A DNA stretch of 49,731 nt from CBDHDN01 sp965261585 (lineage in GTDB: Bacteria; Pseudomonadota; Alphaproteobacteria; UBA6615), in the NCBI GenBank assembly GCA_965261585.1, contig CBDHDN010000025.1:1-49731 (forward strand), in the 5' to 3' direction. The notes beneath the pieces were generated by a model that worked only from the letters and a program-made list of their open reading frames with translations, was not told the origin of the DNA and searched no databases. Shown piece by piece: positions 27,810-36,616 of this stretch (positions are counted from its first letter, which is position 1; every line of letters starts with the position of its first letter). Made by a program: the position numbers and the translations under genes.

Positions 27810-28793
27810 CAGGTGGCCAACCGCGCCAGCTGCGGTTCGAAAAAGCGGCGGATCGCCTCGTCCACGCGGGCTGGCTCAAGGGTGTTGTTGACGGCCTGGC
27901 GGAACGCCGCCGCGCCCGGCAGGTCGCGGGTATACCAGGCGATATGCTTGCGCGCGACACGCAGGCCTCCGGCGGCGCCGTAGTGGCCGAGCAGCGCTTC
28001 CAGGTGCTCGCGCAGCGTGCGATGGCGGACGGCCAACGGCGGCTCGGCCACGCGCTCGCCGGTCGCCAGGAAGCGGGCGATGTGGCCGGCGAGCCAGGGG
28101 CCGGCCCTGGCAGGCGCGCCCGATCATCACCCCGTCGGCGCCGGACTGTGCGAGGCAGCGGGCGGCGGCGGCGTAGCCGTCGACGTCGCCGTTGGCGATC
28201 ACCGGCACCGCCACGGCCTCCTTGACCCGGCGGATGAAGCTCCAGTCGGCGGCGCCGTTGTAGAGCTGGCAGCGCGTGCGGCCGTGCACCGTCACCATCT
28301 GCACGCCGCAGTCCTCGGCGATGCGGGCGAGCCGCGGCGCATTGCGGTCGGCGTCGTCCCAGCCGGTGCGCATCTTCACCGTCACGGGCACGTCGACGGC
28401 GCCGACGACCGCGGCCATGATGCGGCCGGCCAGACGCTCGTCCTGCATCAGGGCCGAGCCGGCCTGCTTACGGACGACCTTCTTCGCCGGGCAGCCGAAG
28501 TTGATATCGATCAGCGCGGCGCCGCGATCGGCGTTGAGGCGCGCGGCCTCGGCCATGATCGCCGGCTCGGTGCCGGCCAGCTGCACCGCGAGCGGCTGTT
28601 CCGCGGCCTCGCTCAAGCCCTTGCGCAGCGACTGCCGGGTCTGGCGCACCATCTCCTGGCTGGCGATCATCTCGGAGACGACGAGCCCGGCGCCCCAGCG
28701 CTTCGCCAGGCGCCGGAACGGCAGGTCGGAGACGCCCGACATCGGCGCCAGAAGGACGGGATTGGCGAGCGTCAGCCCGGCAAGTTTGATCAT
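27809..28793 (-). pseudogene. dusB: tRNA-dihydrouridine synthase DusB (NifR3), frameshifted
   Basis: FMN-dependent TIM-barrel enzyme that reduces uridine in the tRNA D-loop. Typical motifs: VLLAPMSGVSDLPFRRL at the N-terminus, INFGCPAKKVVRKQAGSAL with the catalytic Cys near residue 100, TVKMRTGWDD, TVHGRTRCQLYNG and IANGDVDGY. After MIGRACQGRP the frame is wrong. A run of four C on the coding strand (28097-28100) should be three; then PWLAGHIARFLATGERVAEPP follows and the frame runs to LARLAT. First gene of the nifR3-ntrBC operon. A single-base homopolymer difference could be an error. Confidence 0.9.
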
Positions 28794-28883
28794 TTCTTAG
28801 GCAACATCTCTCGCCGACCAATAATTAGGCAACCGTACCGGGGCGGTGCCGGCAGGACAAGCCATTTCACGGCGGCGCCCGGT

Positions 28884-28963
28884 AGTTTCGGTGCTGACGG
28901 ATGGTTCCCATCGTCAGCTGTATCCAACCGCCCCGCTTGTTGATTCCGTGGGCTGATTCACCT
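28884..28963 (+). repeat. Dispersed 80-bp repeat with hairpin, copy R1
   Basis: Contains GCTGACGGATG, a short spacer, then CCATC-GTCAGCTG (hairpin) and ends TTGATTCCGTGGGCTGATTC-ACC. A related copy lies at 34,890-34,969 at roughly 80% identity by eye. It sits upstream of dusB, at the edge of the accessory island. Confidence 0.75.
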
Positions 28964-29066
28964 GACACCTTAACGTTGCATGACTTACACGTTTCTCATT
29001 ATTTTCTTTGTCGGAGTTAGTTCCAGTTGTTGTAAGTTAACCTACAATATAGGATCACTATTGTTA

Positions 29067-29095
29067 AAGACAAAGGCTTGTTTTTCTGTTATACT
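29067..29095 (+). promoter_or_regulatory. Candidate sigma-70-type promoter
   Basis: AAGACA (29067-29072), 17-bp spacer, TATACT (29090-29095) in a markedly AT-rich stretch (28980-29100) unlike the surrounding GC-rich DNA. It would drive the two phage-like genes that follow. Confidence 0.5.
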
Positions 29096-29156
29096 CTGGT
29101 ACGGATTACTTTCTGCCGCGGTCCGCGGCGGACCCGGCATGCGGAAAGGGACATGG

Positions 29157-29630
29157 ATGCCACAGGAAGATTTCCGGACGCGCCTCGGGCGCGAAGGGCT
29201 GAAGAGCCTGATGCGCGACCCGCGCTACCTCGATGGGGCGCACCCCGAGCACAAACGCGTCGTCGCCGCGGTCACGCGCGCCTTCGAACTGGTGTTCGAC
29301 GAGGCGCCGGCGCGCCGCGCCGGCAGCGCGGAGAGCGATCCCGGCCCGTTCGTCCGGACGCTCGAGATGCGCGGCGTGGACGAGGCCCGTGTCAGCCGAC
29401 TGCCGGGGACCCAGCGCGCCCGCCTCGGCCGCACCTTCCTGCTCGACACCCTCGAGGCCGACGGCGTCGGCCTGCCGGAAGGCCTCCGGGACACGGAGCA
29501 GGGCCGGAACGGCCCGCTCGCACGGCTCGGCGCCCCCGCCGGGGTGCAGCGGCAAAAACGCGTCAACCCGGCCGCAGGCCGAACGGCCGACGACGCGACG
29601 CCCGGTCAGGACGCTTCTGTCCGACGATGA
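29157..29630 (+). CDS. Unknown protein of a small 'LMRDPRYLDG' family (phage-like context)
   Basis: 157 residues from ATG 29157, which has GGAAAGGG 8 nt upstream; an upstream in-frame ATG at 29139 is less well placed. The recognisable part is residues 8-40: LGREGLKSLMRDPRYLDG followed by HPEHKRVVAAVTRAFELVFD. This short helical motif is typical of small proteins seen beside prophage structural genes (recollection of the family, not a database result). Degenerate relatives lie at 31,428-31,485 and 31,859-32,140. The Arg/Pro-rich C-terminus may be non-native. No enzymatic motif. Confidence 0.6.
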   Translation: MPQEDFRTRLGREGLKSLMRDPRYLDGAHPEHKRVVAAVTRAFELVFDEAPARRAGSAESDPGPFVRTLEMRGVDEARVSRLPGTQRARLGRTFLLDTLEADGVGLPEGLRDTEQGRNGPLARLGAPAGVQRQKRVNPAAGRTADDATPGQDASVRR

Positions 29631-29670
29631 AGGCCGCGACGACCTGACGAGAGACAGCGGCGCGGACCGG

Positions 29671-30273
29671 ATGTCGGATCGCCAGTTGGCGCAAGTCGCG
29701 AGGGAACATCCAGACCGCGATCCGACCGAACGAGCACGCCCCAAGGAGCGGCCAAGCCCACCGCCGAGGTCGCCCCGCGAGCTCGTACCCGCCCATGTGA
29801 GGGCGGCGATGGAGGCCGCACTGCGCGACGACGTCGACCCCCAGGTACTGCGTGACAGTTTGGCGCCAGCTCTCCTGAACAACCCCGGCGGCATTCGGCA
29901 CTCCCCCGCTCCCTGGGACGGAAAGTCAGACGTGCAGGTCGATCCCCAATTCGTCACGTTCGACAGCCCGCAGCTGGGCATCAGGGCCATGGGGGTCAAC
30001 CTGCGCACCTACCGAGACGACCATGGCATCAAGACCATCGAGCGCATCATCCCTAGGTGGGCGCCGGCCACCGAGAACAGAACCGAGGCGTATATCCGCG
30101 ACGTCGTGCGGCGCACAGGGTTTCGTCGAGACGAGGAGGTCGACGTCACGGATCCGGCGACCCTGCGCAAGCTGGTCGACGCGATAATCGTTCATGAGAA
30201 CGGCATCAACCCTTACCGCCCGGAAGTGATCACCGACGCCCTGCGCGATGCCGCCGCCCACCGTCACCCTTGA
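29671..30273 (+). CDS. Phage structural protein P5-like
   Basis: 200 residues. Proline/arginine-rich N-terminal third, then a conserved domain from about residue 65: LLNNPGGIRHSPAPWDG, FVTFDSPQLGIRAMGVNLRTY, IKTIERIIPRWAPATEN, TEAYIRDVVRRTGFRRD, PATLRKLVDAIIVHENG. This matches the family annotated as structural protein P5 / virion protein in many proteobacterial prophages, which is related to lytic-transglycosylase-like folds. It starts 41 bp after the preceding gene. The stretch after it (30,274-30,580, about 300 bases) shows no gene I can support. Confidence 0.72.
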   Translation: MSDRQLAQVAREHPDRDPTERARPKERPSPPPRSPRELVPAHVRAAMEAALRDDVDPQVLRDSLAPALLNNPGGIRHSPAPWDGKSDVQVDPQFVTFDSPQLGIRAMGVNLRTYRDDHGIKTIERIIPRWAPATENRTEAYIRDVVRRTGFRRDEEVDVTDPATLRKLVDAIIVHENGINPYRPEVITDALRDAAAHRHP

Positions 30274-30580
30274 GTAAGCTCTGACAGCGGGAACCCACGA
30301 ACGTTCGAGCAGCCAAGCGGAACGGCCGCTTGGCATAGTCATCATTGCAGAAGACGGTGGTCTGCCGTCGATCGCCCACCTGCGTCACAGTGTGCGGAAG
30401 TCTGGGAGCGACGACACGGGCGAGCCGAGCCGTCGCACACGACCAGCGGGATGCGGCACGCCTCAACTATCGTGTCCCCGGAACTGCAGCACGCCGCAAT
30501 TATGTATTGTATCCGCGGCACCGGTTGCGGAACTGGCCGCGGAACCGGGTGCCCGGTTGGGGGGCCACTGCTCAAGTCGC

Positions 30581-31403
30581 TCAGTAAGGGAACCCCCAGA
30601 GGCAAACTTCAGTCGAGGTAACGCGGCTGACATCGACGTCCGAGCGGTCTGCGAACGCGTCCAGGCCCATGCACCACAAGAAGTCTGTCCGCGGCGTCAC
30701 GAGGTCGAGGATGCGGTTGTGCCGGTCGATGATGGCGTCGTACCAGAAGGTGCCGCCGAGCTTCCAGTAGTCCTTGGAGCGGACCACACGAAACAAGAGC
30801 GCCTCGCGGTCCTCGATCTCGATATCGCCGTTGCTGAGGCGTGTTGCGTTGCCCGCGGTTGCTCTGAACAGGGCGTTGCGCACATGGGTCCGTAGCCGCT
30901 GGAGACGACGAAGGCGTCGCCGCTGACGTGCTGCAAGGCTTCGACACCGTAATCTGCATCCGGCTGCAGGACATGGACGGTAGCGCCCGACCGGATGAGC
31001 GCCGCAGGGGCCGGACGCTCCTCTCGCGGCTCCGCGAGGTAGATCGAGTAAAACGGTGTCGCGAATATGGCGGCCAGCAGGTCCGGGCCGCGGGCCACGA
31101 TCTGACGATCGTCCGGATCCGGCGTGGCGGACAGTAGGCACGACACGACAGCGTCCGGATCGCTGCGCGAGATGTCGGCGGTGTAGATATCCAGGTCGAC
31201 GATCTGATGGAACGCGACAGGGCCGTCGGCACAGCCCTCCATCCAGGCAGTGTGTTGACGAATCCGGTCTGCCCTACGCTCGGCAAGAGTTTGGTCGGAC
31301 GTCGAGCAGCCCCAGAGGAACAAGCACGCGAGAGAAAGCCACGGGGGCCTCTACGGTGCTCCTGTCCGGCCTCGGTCGGGGGGTTGGACAAACACACCCT
31401 CAT
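30581..31403 (-). pseudogene. Lipoprotein of unknown function, two frameshifts (paralogue A)
   Basis: Assembled from three frames. MRVCLSNPPTEAGQEH starts a signal peptide whose hydrophobic part (LACLFLWGCS, lipobox with Cys) is in another frame. Then DQTLAERRADRIRQHTAWMEG, FHQIVDLDIYTADISR, LLAAIFATPFYSIYLAEPRE and VHVLQPDADYGVEAL run to about 30,885. The third frame continues NALFRATAGNATRLSNGDIE, EALLFRVVRSKDYWKLGGTF and ends EVCLWGFPY. No known domain recognised. The signal peptide is clearly related to paralogue B at 31,486-31,810. Confidence 0.6.
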
Positions 31404-31427
31404 AGAAGGAATGCTAGATGAATAATA

Positions 31428-31485
31428 CTCGCATTGGAAGGGGTCCGCATGACGGGTTGAAGAACCTGATGCGCGACCCGTGCTC
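31428..31485 (+). pseudogene. Fragment of the 'LMRDPR' family
   Basis: Encodes IGRGPHDGLKNLMRDP, matching the start of the 29,157 protein, and stops where the duplicated dehydrogenase tail begins. It is a truncated remnant. Confidence 0.6.
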
Positions 31486-31542
31486 CTAGTCGTTGGCCAG
31501 CAGGTGCATCAGGCTCGACGTGTTCCAGCGGCTGCCGCCGCG
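31486..31542. repeat. 57-bp duplicate of the 3' end of the 9.4-kb dehydrogenase gene
   Basis: Identical to 9410-9466 at 56 of 57 bases, including the TAG stop and the codons for SSLMHLLAND, in the same orientation (minus-strand coding). It joins the 'LMRDP' fragment to the lipoprotein B remnant. This is a clear ectopic copy of a gene end, with no other part of the gene nearby. Confidence 0.9.
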
Positions 31543-31810
31543 TGGTCTCAGCAGATTCTCCGGATGGCACCCCGTCTTCGTAGAACGGCTGACTGGCCGC
31601 GCGGTCCGCAAGGCTCGTTTGGCCTGACGCTCCGGTCTCGATGATCGTCTGATCAGACACACTGCCCTCAGCACTTGTTTGGTCTGGTGGTCTTCTCTCG
31701 GCGCTCGTTTCGCCAGTCCCTGAACAGCCCCAGAGGAAGAGGCATGCAAGCAAAAGCCCAACGCCGGCAATCGTGTTCCAGGAGGTCGGGCTCGACAGAG
31801 CTACACGCAT
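31486..31810 (-). pseudogene. Lipoprotein remnant (paralogue B)
   Basis: MRVALSSPTSWNTIAGVG followed by LLLACLFLWGCSGTGETSAE: a signal peptide with lipobox LWGC like that of paralogue A. The mature part is short and repetitive (DQTSAEGSVS, DQTIIETGAS, GQTSLADRAAS) and then runs into the duplicated dehydrogenase tail. The original C-terminus is lost. Confidence 0.6.
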
Positions 31811-31858
31811 AGACGGAACGATAGCCGCACAGCACTCGCATGTAAAGGGCGCCGCGCC

Positions 31859-32140
31859 GCCCCGGGCGGGAGCGTCTGAAGAGCCTGATGCGCGACCCGC
31901 GCACCCTCGATGGGACACACCGCGAGCACAAACGTGTCGTCGCCACACTCGCGCGCGCCATCGAACTGGTGCTCGACGAGCTGCCGGCGCGCCGCGCCGG
32001 CGGCGACGAGAGCGGCCCCGTCCCGTTCGCCCGAGATGCGCGGCGCGGAAGAGGCCCGTGTCCGCTGGCTGCCGGGGGCCCAGCACGCCCCCCTCGGCCG
32101 CACCGCAATGCTCGACACCCTGGACTGGAACTGGGGCTAG
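31859..32140 (+). pseudogene. Second relative of the 'LMRDPR' family, frameshifted
   Basis: RLKSLMRDPRTLDGTHREHK, then RVVATLARAIELVLDELPAR, aligns with the 29,157 protein. A frame change near 32,030 leads to PEMRGAEEARVRWLPGAQHA and LGRTAMLDTLDWNWG, matching the EMRGVDEARVSRLPG and LGRTFLLDTLE segments of the intact relative. No clear start codon. The stop overlaps that of the convergent CcsA-like gene. Confidence 0.65.
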
Positions 32141-32934
32141 GCCATCAGCACGTCGGTGACGAACTTGACGCCGGGAAACGCCAGGGTCAGCAGCAGGTAG
32201 GCCAGCAGCACCAGCCGCGCCGCCCGCCGGCCGCGCACGCCGGTGCGCGAATGGGCGATCAGCAGCAGGCCGATGATGGCGAACGTCGCGAACGACAACA
32301 GGGTCTTGTGGTCGAGGACCAGGACCGCGCCGGTCGTGAAGTACTGGGTCGCCATGCCGGTCACGACGCCAAGGCCGAGGACTGTCTCGGACGCCGCCAG
32401 CAATTGCACCTGCAATCTCTCGGCCTCGGCGACCGAGGGCATGCGCGACAGCACCGTCCGGCGCTTGGCCCGCACCGCGTGCTCCTGCACCAGCACGCCG
32501 AGGCCGAACACCGCGCCGACCGTCAGGATCGCGTAGGTGAACACCGAAACGACGATGTGGACCTGCAGCCAGGCCGCCGGCCCGATGCCGACCAGCGGCC
32601 GGCCCGGCGCCGCGTTCCAGACGGTGGCCAGGGCGCCGAGCAGCAGCAGATAGGGCAGCAGCAGCGGCGCGACGCGCCAACCCGCGCGGGTCACCACCGA
32701 CACGGTCAAATAGACGAGCATGGCCGCGGCGATCGTGACCCACAGCGTCGGTCCGAAGCCGGTCTGCCAGCGCCCGCTGGTCAGCACCAGCGCCAGCACG
32801 ACAGGGCCGACGACCGCGGCGGCGAGCAGCACCCAGAAGACGCCGTCGCGCTCGCCGTGCCGGCGCAGCGGCATCAGCGCCGCCGGGATCAGGCTGGCCA
32901 GCGCCGACAGGTTCAGCACCATGAACGCGCTCAT
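32137..32934 (-). CDS. CcsA/HemX-like cytochrome c assembly family membrane protein
   Basis: 265 residues with about eight hydrophobic segments, for example WVLLAAAVVGPVVLALVL, LWVTIAAAMLVYLTVSVV, LLPYLLLLGALATVW, TLLSFATFAIIGLLLIA. The C-terminal domain has the HIVVSVFTYAILTVGAVFGL and YFTTGAVLVLDHKTLLSFA pattern with the conserved histidines of the CcmC/CcsA/YpjD group. The usual tryptophan-rich WWD signature is not evident, so a heme-lyase role is uncertain. It ends against the fragment at 31,859-32,140. Confidence 0.8.
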   Translation of the reverse strand: MSAFMVLNLSALASLIPAALMPLRRHGERDGVFWVLLAAAVVGPVVLALVLTSGRWQTGFGPTLWVTIAAAMLVYLTVSVVTRAGWRVAPLLLPYLLLLGALATVWNAAPGRPLVGIGPAAWLQVHIVVSVFTYAILTVGAVFGLGVLVQEHAVRAKRRTVLSRMPSVAEAERLQVQLLAASETVLGLGVVTGMATQYFTTGAVLVLDHKTLLSFATFAIIGLLLIAHSRTGVRGRRAARLVLLAYLLLTLAFPGVKFVTDVLMA

Positions 32935-33154
32935 GCGAGGGGTTATACGCCCGCCGTCACGTGGTGCCTACCGAGAGGTGTCACAGGAGCGCACGAAAAT
33001 TCCTCAGCGGACAATCCAGGCTCGGCGAGGATTCCGCCGGCTCATGCAGTTCTTGAGCTGGATCTTGACCGGTTCGCGGATCCCGTTCACACCCTTGCTC
33101 CCTCCCACCGGGGCTGGCAGGGTGCGGCCGCCTGGCAACTAGGGACCGGCGCCG

Positions 33155-33622
33155 ATGAACCAACTGGCGAAGCTCGTGGCGACCTGGTTCGGCAGCGGGC
33201 TGTTGCCTCGGGCGCCCGGCACCTGGGGCTCGCTGGCCGCCCTGCCCTTCGCGGTCTTGTGGGTCTGGCTCGGCGGCGCCTGGGCGCTGTCGGCGGCGAC
33301 CATCGCCGCCTTCGTCGTCGGCGTCTGGGCGAGCGGGCGCTACGCCACCGCGATCGCCGCAAAAGACCCGGGCTCCGCCGTGATCGACGAGGTCGCCGGC
33401 CAGTGGCTGGCGCTGATCCCGGCGGCGCTCGACTGGCGCCTCTTCGTCGTCGCCTTCGTCGCCTTCCGCGCCGCCGATATCGTGAAGCCTTGGCCGGCCC
33501 GGCGGGCCGAACGGCTGGGCGGCGGTGTCGGCATCATGGCGGACGACATCGTCGCCGGCGTCTATGCCGGCATCGTCACCTGGATGGTCGGCCGGTTCCT
33601 CCCGCCGCTGGTCGGCGCCTAG
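33155..33622 (+). CDS. pgpA: Phosphatidylglycerophosphatase A
   Basis: 155 residues, integral membrane enzyme that dephosphorylates phosphatidylglycerophosphate to phosphatidylglycerol. Family motifs: LLPRAPGTWGSLAALP near residue 17, AKDPGSAVIDEVAGQW near residue 68 and GGGVGIMADDIVAGVYAG near residue 127, with the acidic metal-binding residues. It precedes cinA by 12 bp (operon). The gap to the CcsA-like start (32,935-33,154) holds only a degenerate G/C-run repeat trace near 33,090. Confidence 0.93.
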   Translation: MNQLAKLVATWFGSGLLPRAPGTWGSLAALPFAVLWVWLGGAWALSAATIAAFVVGVWASGRYATAIAAKDPGSAVIDEVAGQWLALIPAALDWRLFVVAFVAFRAADIVKPWPARRAERLGGGVGIMADDIVAGVYAGIVTWMVGRFLPPLVGA

Positions 33623-33634
33623 GGAGAATTTCCC

Positions 33635-34141
33635 ATGATCGACGACATGTTGCGCCAGGAAGCTAAGAAAGTGCTGGAGCGGTGTCTGCGCGCCGACGTG
33701 CGCCTGGCGACGGCGGAATCCTGTACCGGCGGCCTGATCATCGGCGCCCTGACGGAGATCGCCGGCTCGTCCGCCGTCGTCGACCGCGGCTTCGTCACCT
33801 ACTCGAACGCGGCCAAGACCGAGATGCTGGGTGTGCCGGCCATGTTGATCAATCTGGAAGGCGCCGTCAGCGAGAAGGTCGCCCGGGCCATGGCCGAAGG
33901 CGCGCTCGCCCGCGCCGCCGCCGACGTGACGGTCGCCGTCACCGGCATCGCCGGGCCCGAGGGCGGCACGCCCGACAAGCCGGTCGGGCTCGTGCACATG
34001 GCCTGCGCCGGCACCGGCCGGCCGACCATGCACCGCCGCGAGGTCTTCGCCGGCGACCGCGCAACGGTGCGCCAGACCACGGTGCTGGCGGCCTTCGCGA
34101 TGCTGGCGGTGCTGCTTGGCGGGGGGTTGAGACCACGATGA
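33635..34141 (+). CDS. pncC: CinA C-terminal-domain nicotinamide-nucleotide amidase (PncC)
   Basis: 168 residues: MLRQEAKKVLERCLRAD, ATAESCTGGLIIGALTEIAG with the catalytic Ser/Lys region, GFVTYSNAAKTEMLGV and TVAVTGIAGPEGGTPDKPVG. It deamidates NMN to nicotinic acid mononucleotide for NAD salvage. Only the C-terminal domain is present, as in stand-alone PncC. A diverged remnant of its N-terminal coding region is found at 37,847-37,910. Confidence 0.93.
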   Translation: MIDDMLRQEAKKVLERCLRADVRLATAESCTGGLIIGALTEIAGSSAVVDRGFVTYSNAAKTEMLGVPAMLINLEGAVSEKVARAMAEGALARAAADVTVAVTGIAGPEGGTPDKPVGLVHMACAGTGRPTMHRREVFAGDRATVRQTTVLAAFAMLAVLLGGGLRPR

Positions 34142-34242
34142 AGTTCGGACCGCCGCCACGCGCGGCGGCTCGGTGGCGTCGCGTACAAGGGCTCCCTGCC
34201 GACCGGAGCCGCACATGCGAACGGCGTGTGATCGGAGCCGAT

Positions 34243-34875
34243 TCATTTAGCACTGTTGTAGGCGCTCCGATGACCTGGCCGTTGCTGCAGCCGTCCGTAG
34301 TACGCTTGAAGGATCGGGTGGTCGCCGATCAACCCGGTGACCGTGGCCATGAAACAACTATGGCCCACGAGAATATCGGCACCTGAAAATCCAGATTCCA
34401 GGAGATAGTCGCGATCACTCAGCGCGTTCGACAAGATGTCCGCACGGATTGCGAAATCGCTTCGCCCCCGCGCCGCGAGCTTGGCGTCGTGCTGGCCCCC
34501 AGGCGGGCGCATGTGCGCCAGCGGCCGCATCGTGTTGTCAAAGAACATCATCATTGGCGGATCCAATTCCGCACAGGCGAACACACTCCATTGGTAGTAG
34601 TAGGCGCGCTCCGGAGTTCCCACCGCGGGCGCCAAGTTCTTCTCGGCGTGTTCGTCGATCAGTTGCAGCACGATCGCAACCGACTCGAACATTGTGTAGC
34701 TGTCGGTCTTAAGAGCCGGGACGACACCCAATGGATGGATGGCCCGGTAGGCATCCGAATCCTGCTGCCCTTCCTGAAGGTTGATCAGGTGGCTCGAATA
34801 GTCGATCCCGAGCTCTTCGAGCGCCCACCGTGCTCGCTGTGACCGTACAGGTGGCCATTCGTAAAGTTCTGTCAC
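34243..34875 (-). CDS. Glutathione S-transferase family protein
   Basis: About 210 residues from GTG 34875 (VTELYEWPPVRSQRARWALEE); an ATG at 34917 is in frame but lies in the repeat R2. N-terminal thioredoxin-like domain with VRSQRARWALEELGIDY and GVVPALKTDSYTMFESVAIV (the cis-Pro/ES glutathione site), and an all-helical C-terminal domain (YYQWSVFACAELDPP, YLLESGFSGADILVGHSC). Substrate unknown. It is in an island with a sigma factor and a small monooxygenase-like gene. Confidence 0.87.
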   Translation of the reverse strand: MTELYEWPPVRSQRARWALEELGIDYSSHLINLQEGQQDSDAYRAIHPLGVVPALKTDSYTMFESVAIVLQLIDEHAEKNLAPAVGTPERAYYYQWSVFACAELDPPMMMFFDNTMRPLAHMRPPGGQHDAKLAARGRSDFAIRADILSNALSDRDYLLESGFSGADILVGHSCFMATVTGLIGDHPILQAYYGRLQQRPGHRSAYNSAK

Positions 34876-34889
34876 GGCGCGCCTCCTAG

Positions 34890-34969
34890 TAGTTCGATGC
34901 TGACGGATGAGTCCCATCCGTCAGCTGAATCGAATTTACCAGCTTGTTGATTCTGTGGGCTGATTCACC
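34890..34969 (+). repeat. Dispersed 80-bp repeat with hairpin, copy R2
   Basis: GCTGACGGATG, spacer AGTC, CCATCCGTCAGC form an 11-bp stem; the right end reads TTGATTCTGTGGGCTGATTC-ACC. Corresponds to copy R1 at 28,884-28,963 in the same orientation. It stands directly upstream of the GST gene. Could be a solo end of a mobile element or a MITE. Confidence 0.75.
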
Positions 34970-35002
34970 AACGCTTGGCACCCTAGCGTTTGGATCAGAC
35001 CA

Positions 35003-35905
35003 CTAGACAAGCGTCGTAATCTCGGCGCCGTCGAGCACGTAGCGTGCGTAACGAAAATCGCGGATTCTCACGAGGCTGTCGCCGGCCCATTCAAGGAGGA
35101 TGAAGTATGTCGGCCGTCTGGCCGCATCATCCGGATCGTGCACAAGAATCGCCGGGTGCCGGTCCACCAGCCCCGAAGCCAGCTGCCAGTCATCGACGCG
35201 CGCGTAATTGTGGAAGTACTTGCCCACTTCGGCCCGGCCGCTCACCCTGAGGCGAGTGATGAGGTCGAGCCGCACATCATCGGCGAGCATGTCGCGGATC
35301 GTGTCGAAGTCGCGGGCGTTGAACCGGTCCACGTAGTCGGCGAGGCGCGCGCGCTCAGGCTCCGCTAAGGCCGGCACAGGCCGATCGTCGGGCTCGTCCG
35401 CCAACGCGCGCAGCCGCGCGCGGCCACGATGCAGCGCGGCTTTCACGGCCGGAACGCTGCTGTCGATGATGGTGCCGATCTCTGCGATCGTGTAACCGAG
35501 CACGTCCATGAGGATCACGCTGCTGCGCTGCGCTACCGGCAGGCGCATGAAGGTCCTGAGGCTGGCCGCGGCGATTCGCCGGTCCTCGGTCACCGTGACT
35601 GGGTCAGCCATCATGTCGAGATCCTTGTCGGCGCACGCCGCATTCTGTTGGGCACGGCGGCGCAGGTGGTCGAGCGCCGCGTTGTGTGCAATGCGAAACA
35701 GCCAGCCCTCGATCGTCGCAATCGGACCGGTCCCCGCGAACGCCTGGAGCGCCTTGACCATGGTTTCCTAGACGACGTCCACGCCATCGACCACCGAGCC
35801 GGTCATGCGGGCGCAGTAGCGATGCAGCTTCGGCCGCAATTCGCCGAGCAGACGGTCGAACGGCTCGCAGTCTCCAGGCTCGTCGCCTGCGGACGATTCG
35901 GTCAT
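35003..35905 (-). pseudogene. ECF sigma factor with C-terminal NTF2-like domain, amber-interrupted
   Basis: Region 2 (FDRLLGELRPKLHRYCARMTG, DVV-stop-ETMVKALQAF), HTH region 4 (LPVAQRSSVILMDVLGYTIA, SVPAVKAALHRGRARLRAL) and a SnoaL/NTF2 tail from about residue 190 (YVDRFNARDFDTIRDMLADD) ending EITTLV, as in ECF41/56-like sigma factors. The codon at 35768-35770 is TAG where the family has Gln (DVVQETMVKAL), a CAG to TAG transition. The rest of the frame is intact. Neighbouring small gene and GST may be its former targets. Confidence 0.82.
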
Positions 35906-36205
35906 ATGAACCTCTATGGATCGTCCTGGCGTCGATTTCCGAATGCTTCGGCTTTCCGCGCCGGCCGCCTCCACGTTACTGCCCAAGCAACCCGTAGGCT
36001 CCAACGAGCGTCGCTTCGGCCGGCTGCGGCTGTTCGATGCAGCGCTCCTTGATGCCGGCTTGGAATTCCCGAAACGCGTCCAACGAAGTCAGCCCAGTGA
36101 ACTCTTCCTCGGCTGCGACGAAGTGGACAAACGTGCCATTGAATCGGACCCGATTTCCTTGGACTCAGAATTGGCTTAATCGAAGTGTCCAAGGAGGACC
36201 GGAAC

Positions 36206-36616
36206 ATGACCGATAATTTTGAGAAGAAAGTTGCTGTTGATGGGCCTGTGGTAAATGCGGGCGAGCTTGGCTCGTCCACGTTTTCCCCAGGCCAGGCTTT
36301 GCCGGCAGGCCCGCTGGGACTTGGCCAGCGATGGACGGTGGCGCGCAAGCGTGAGGTCGTTCTGCGGCTTTTGCGTGACGAGCCGGTGCAACTTCTGTCG
36401 CGCCAGTTGGGCGTAGAGATCTTCCGGCTCGAGCAGTGGCGTGAGAAAGCGATCGGCGGGATCGACGCCTCGCTCAAGCAACGCAAGGGCGATCCGGTGC
36501 AGGCGGAACTGGATAGCGCCATGAAGCGGATCGGAGAGTTGACCATGCAGGTGGAACTGCTGGAGGCCAAGACGGAGACCTTCGGCCCTTTGGGGCGGCG
36601 GAGGTCGCGGCGATGA
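36206..36616 (+). CDS. IS3-type OrfA, DNA-binding protein (copy 2)
   Basis: Identical in sequence to OrfA of copy 1 at the protein level: HTH-type motifs KREVVLRLL and LSRQLGVEIFRLEQW and a leucine-rich helix near the C-terminus. ATG 36206 follows AAGGAGG. The stop overlaps the orfB start. Confidence 0.85.
   Translation: MTDNFEKKVAVDGPVVNAGELGSSTFSPGQALPAGPLGLGQRWTVARKREVVLRLLRDEPVQLLSRQLGVEIFRLEQWREKAIGGIDASLKQRKGDPVQAELDSAMKRIGELTMQVELLEAKTETFGPLGRRRSRR

Noticed and set aside
31486..31489. Inference that the garR tail at 31.5 kb was carried there by IS630-A
   Set aside because: Only a handful of bases beside it resemble the IS end, and the same bases fit the LMRDP paralogue; not enough to assert it.
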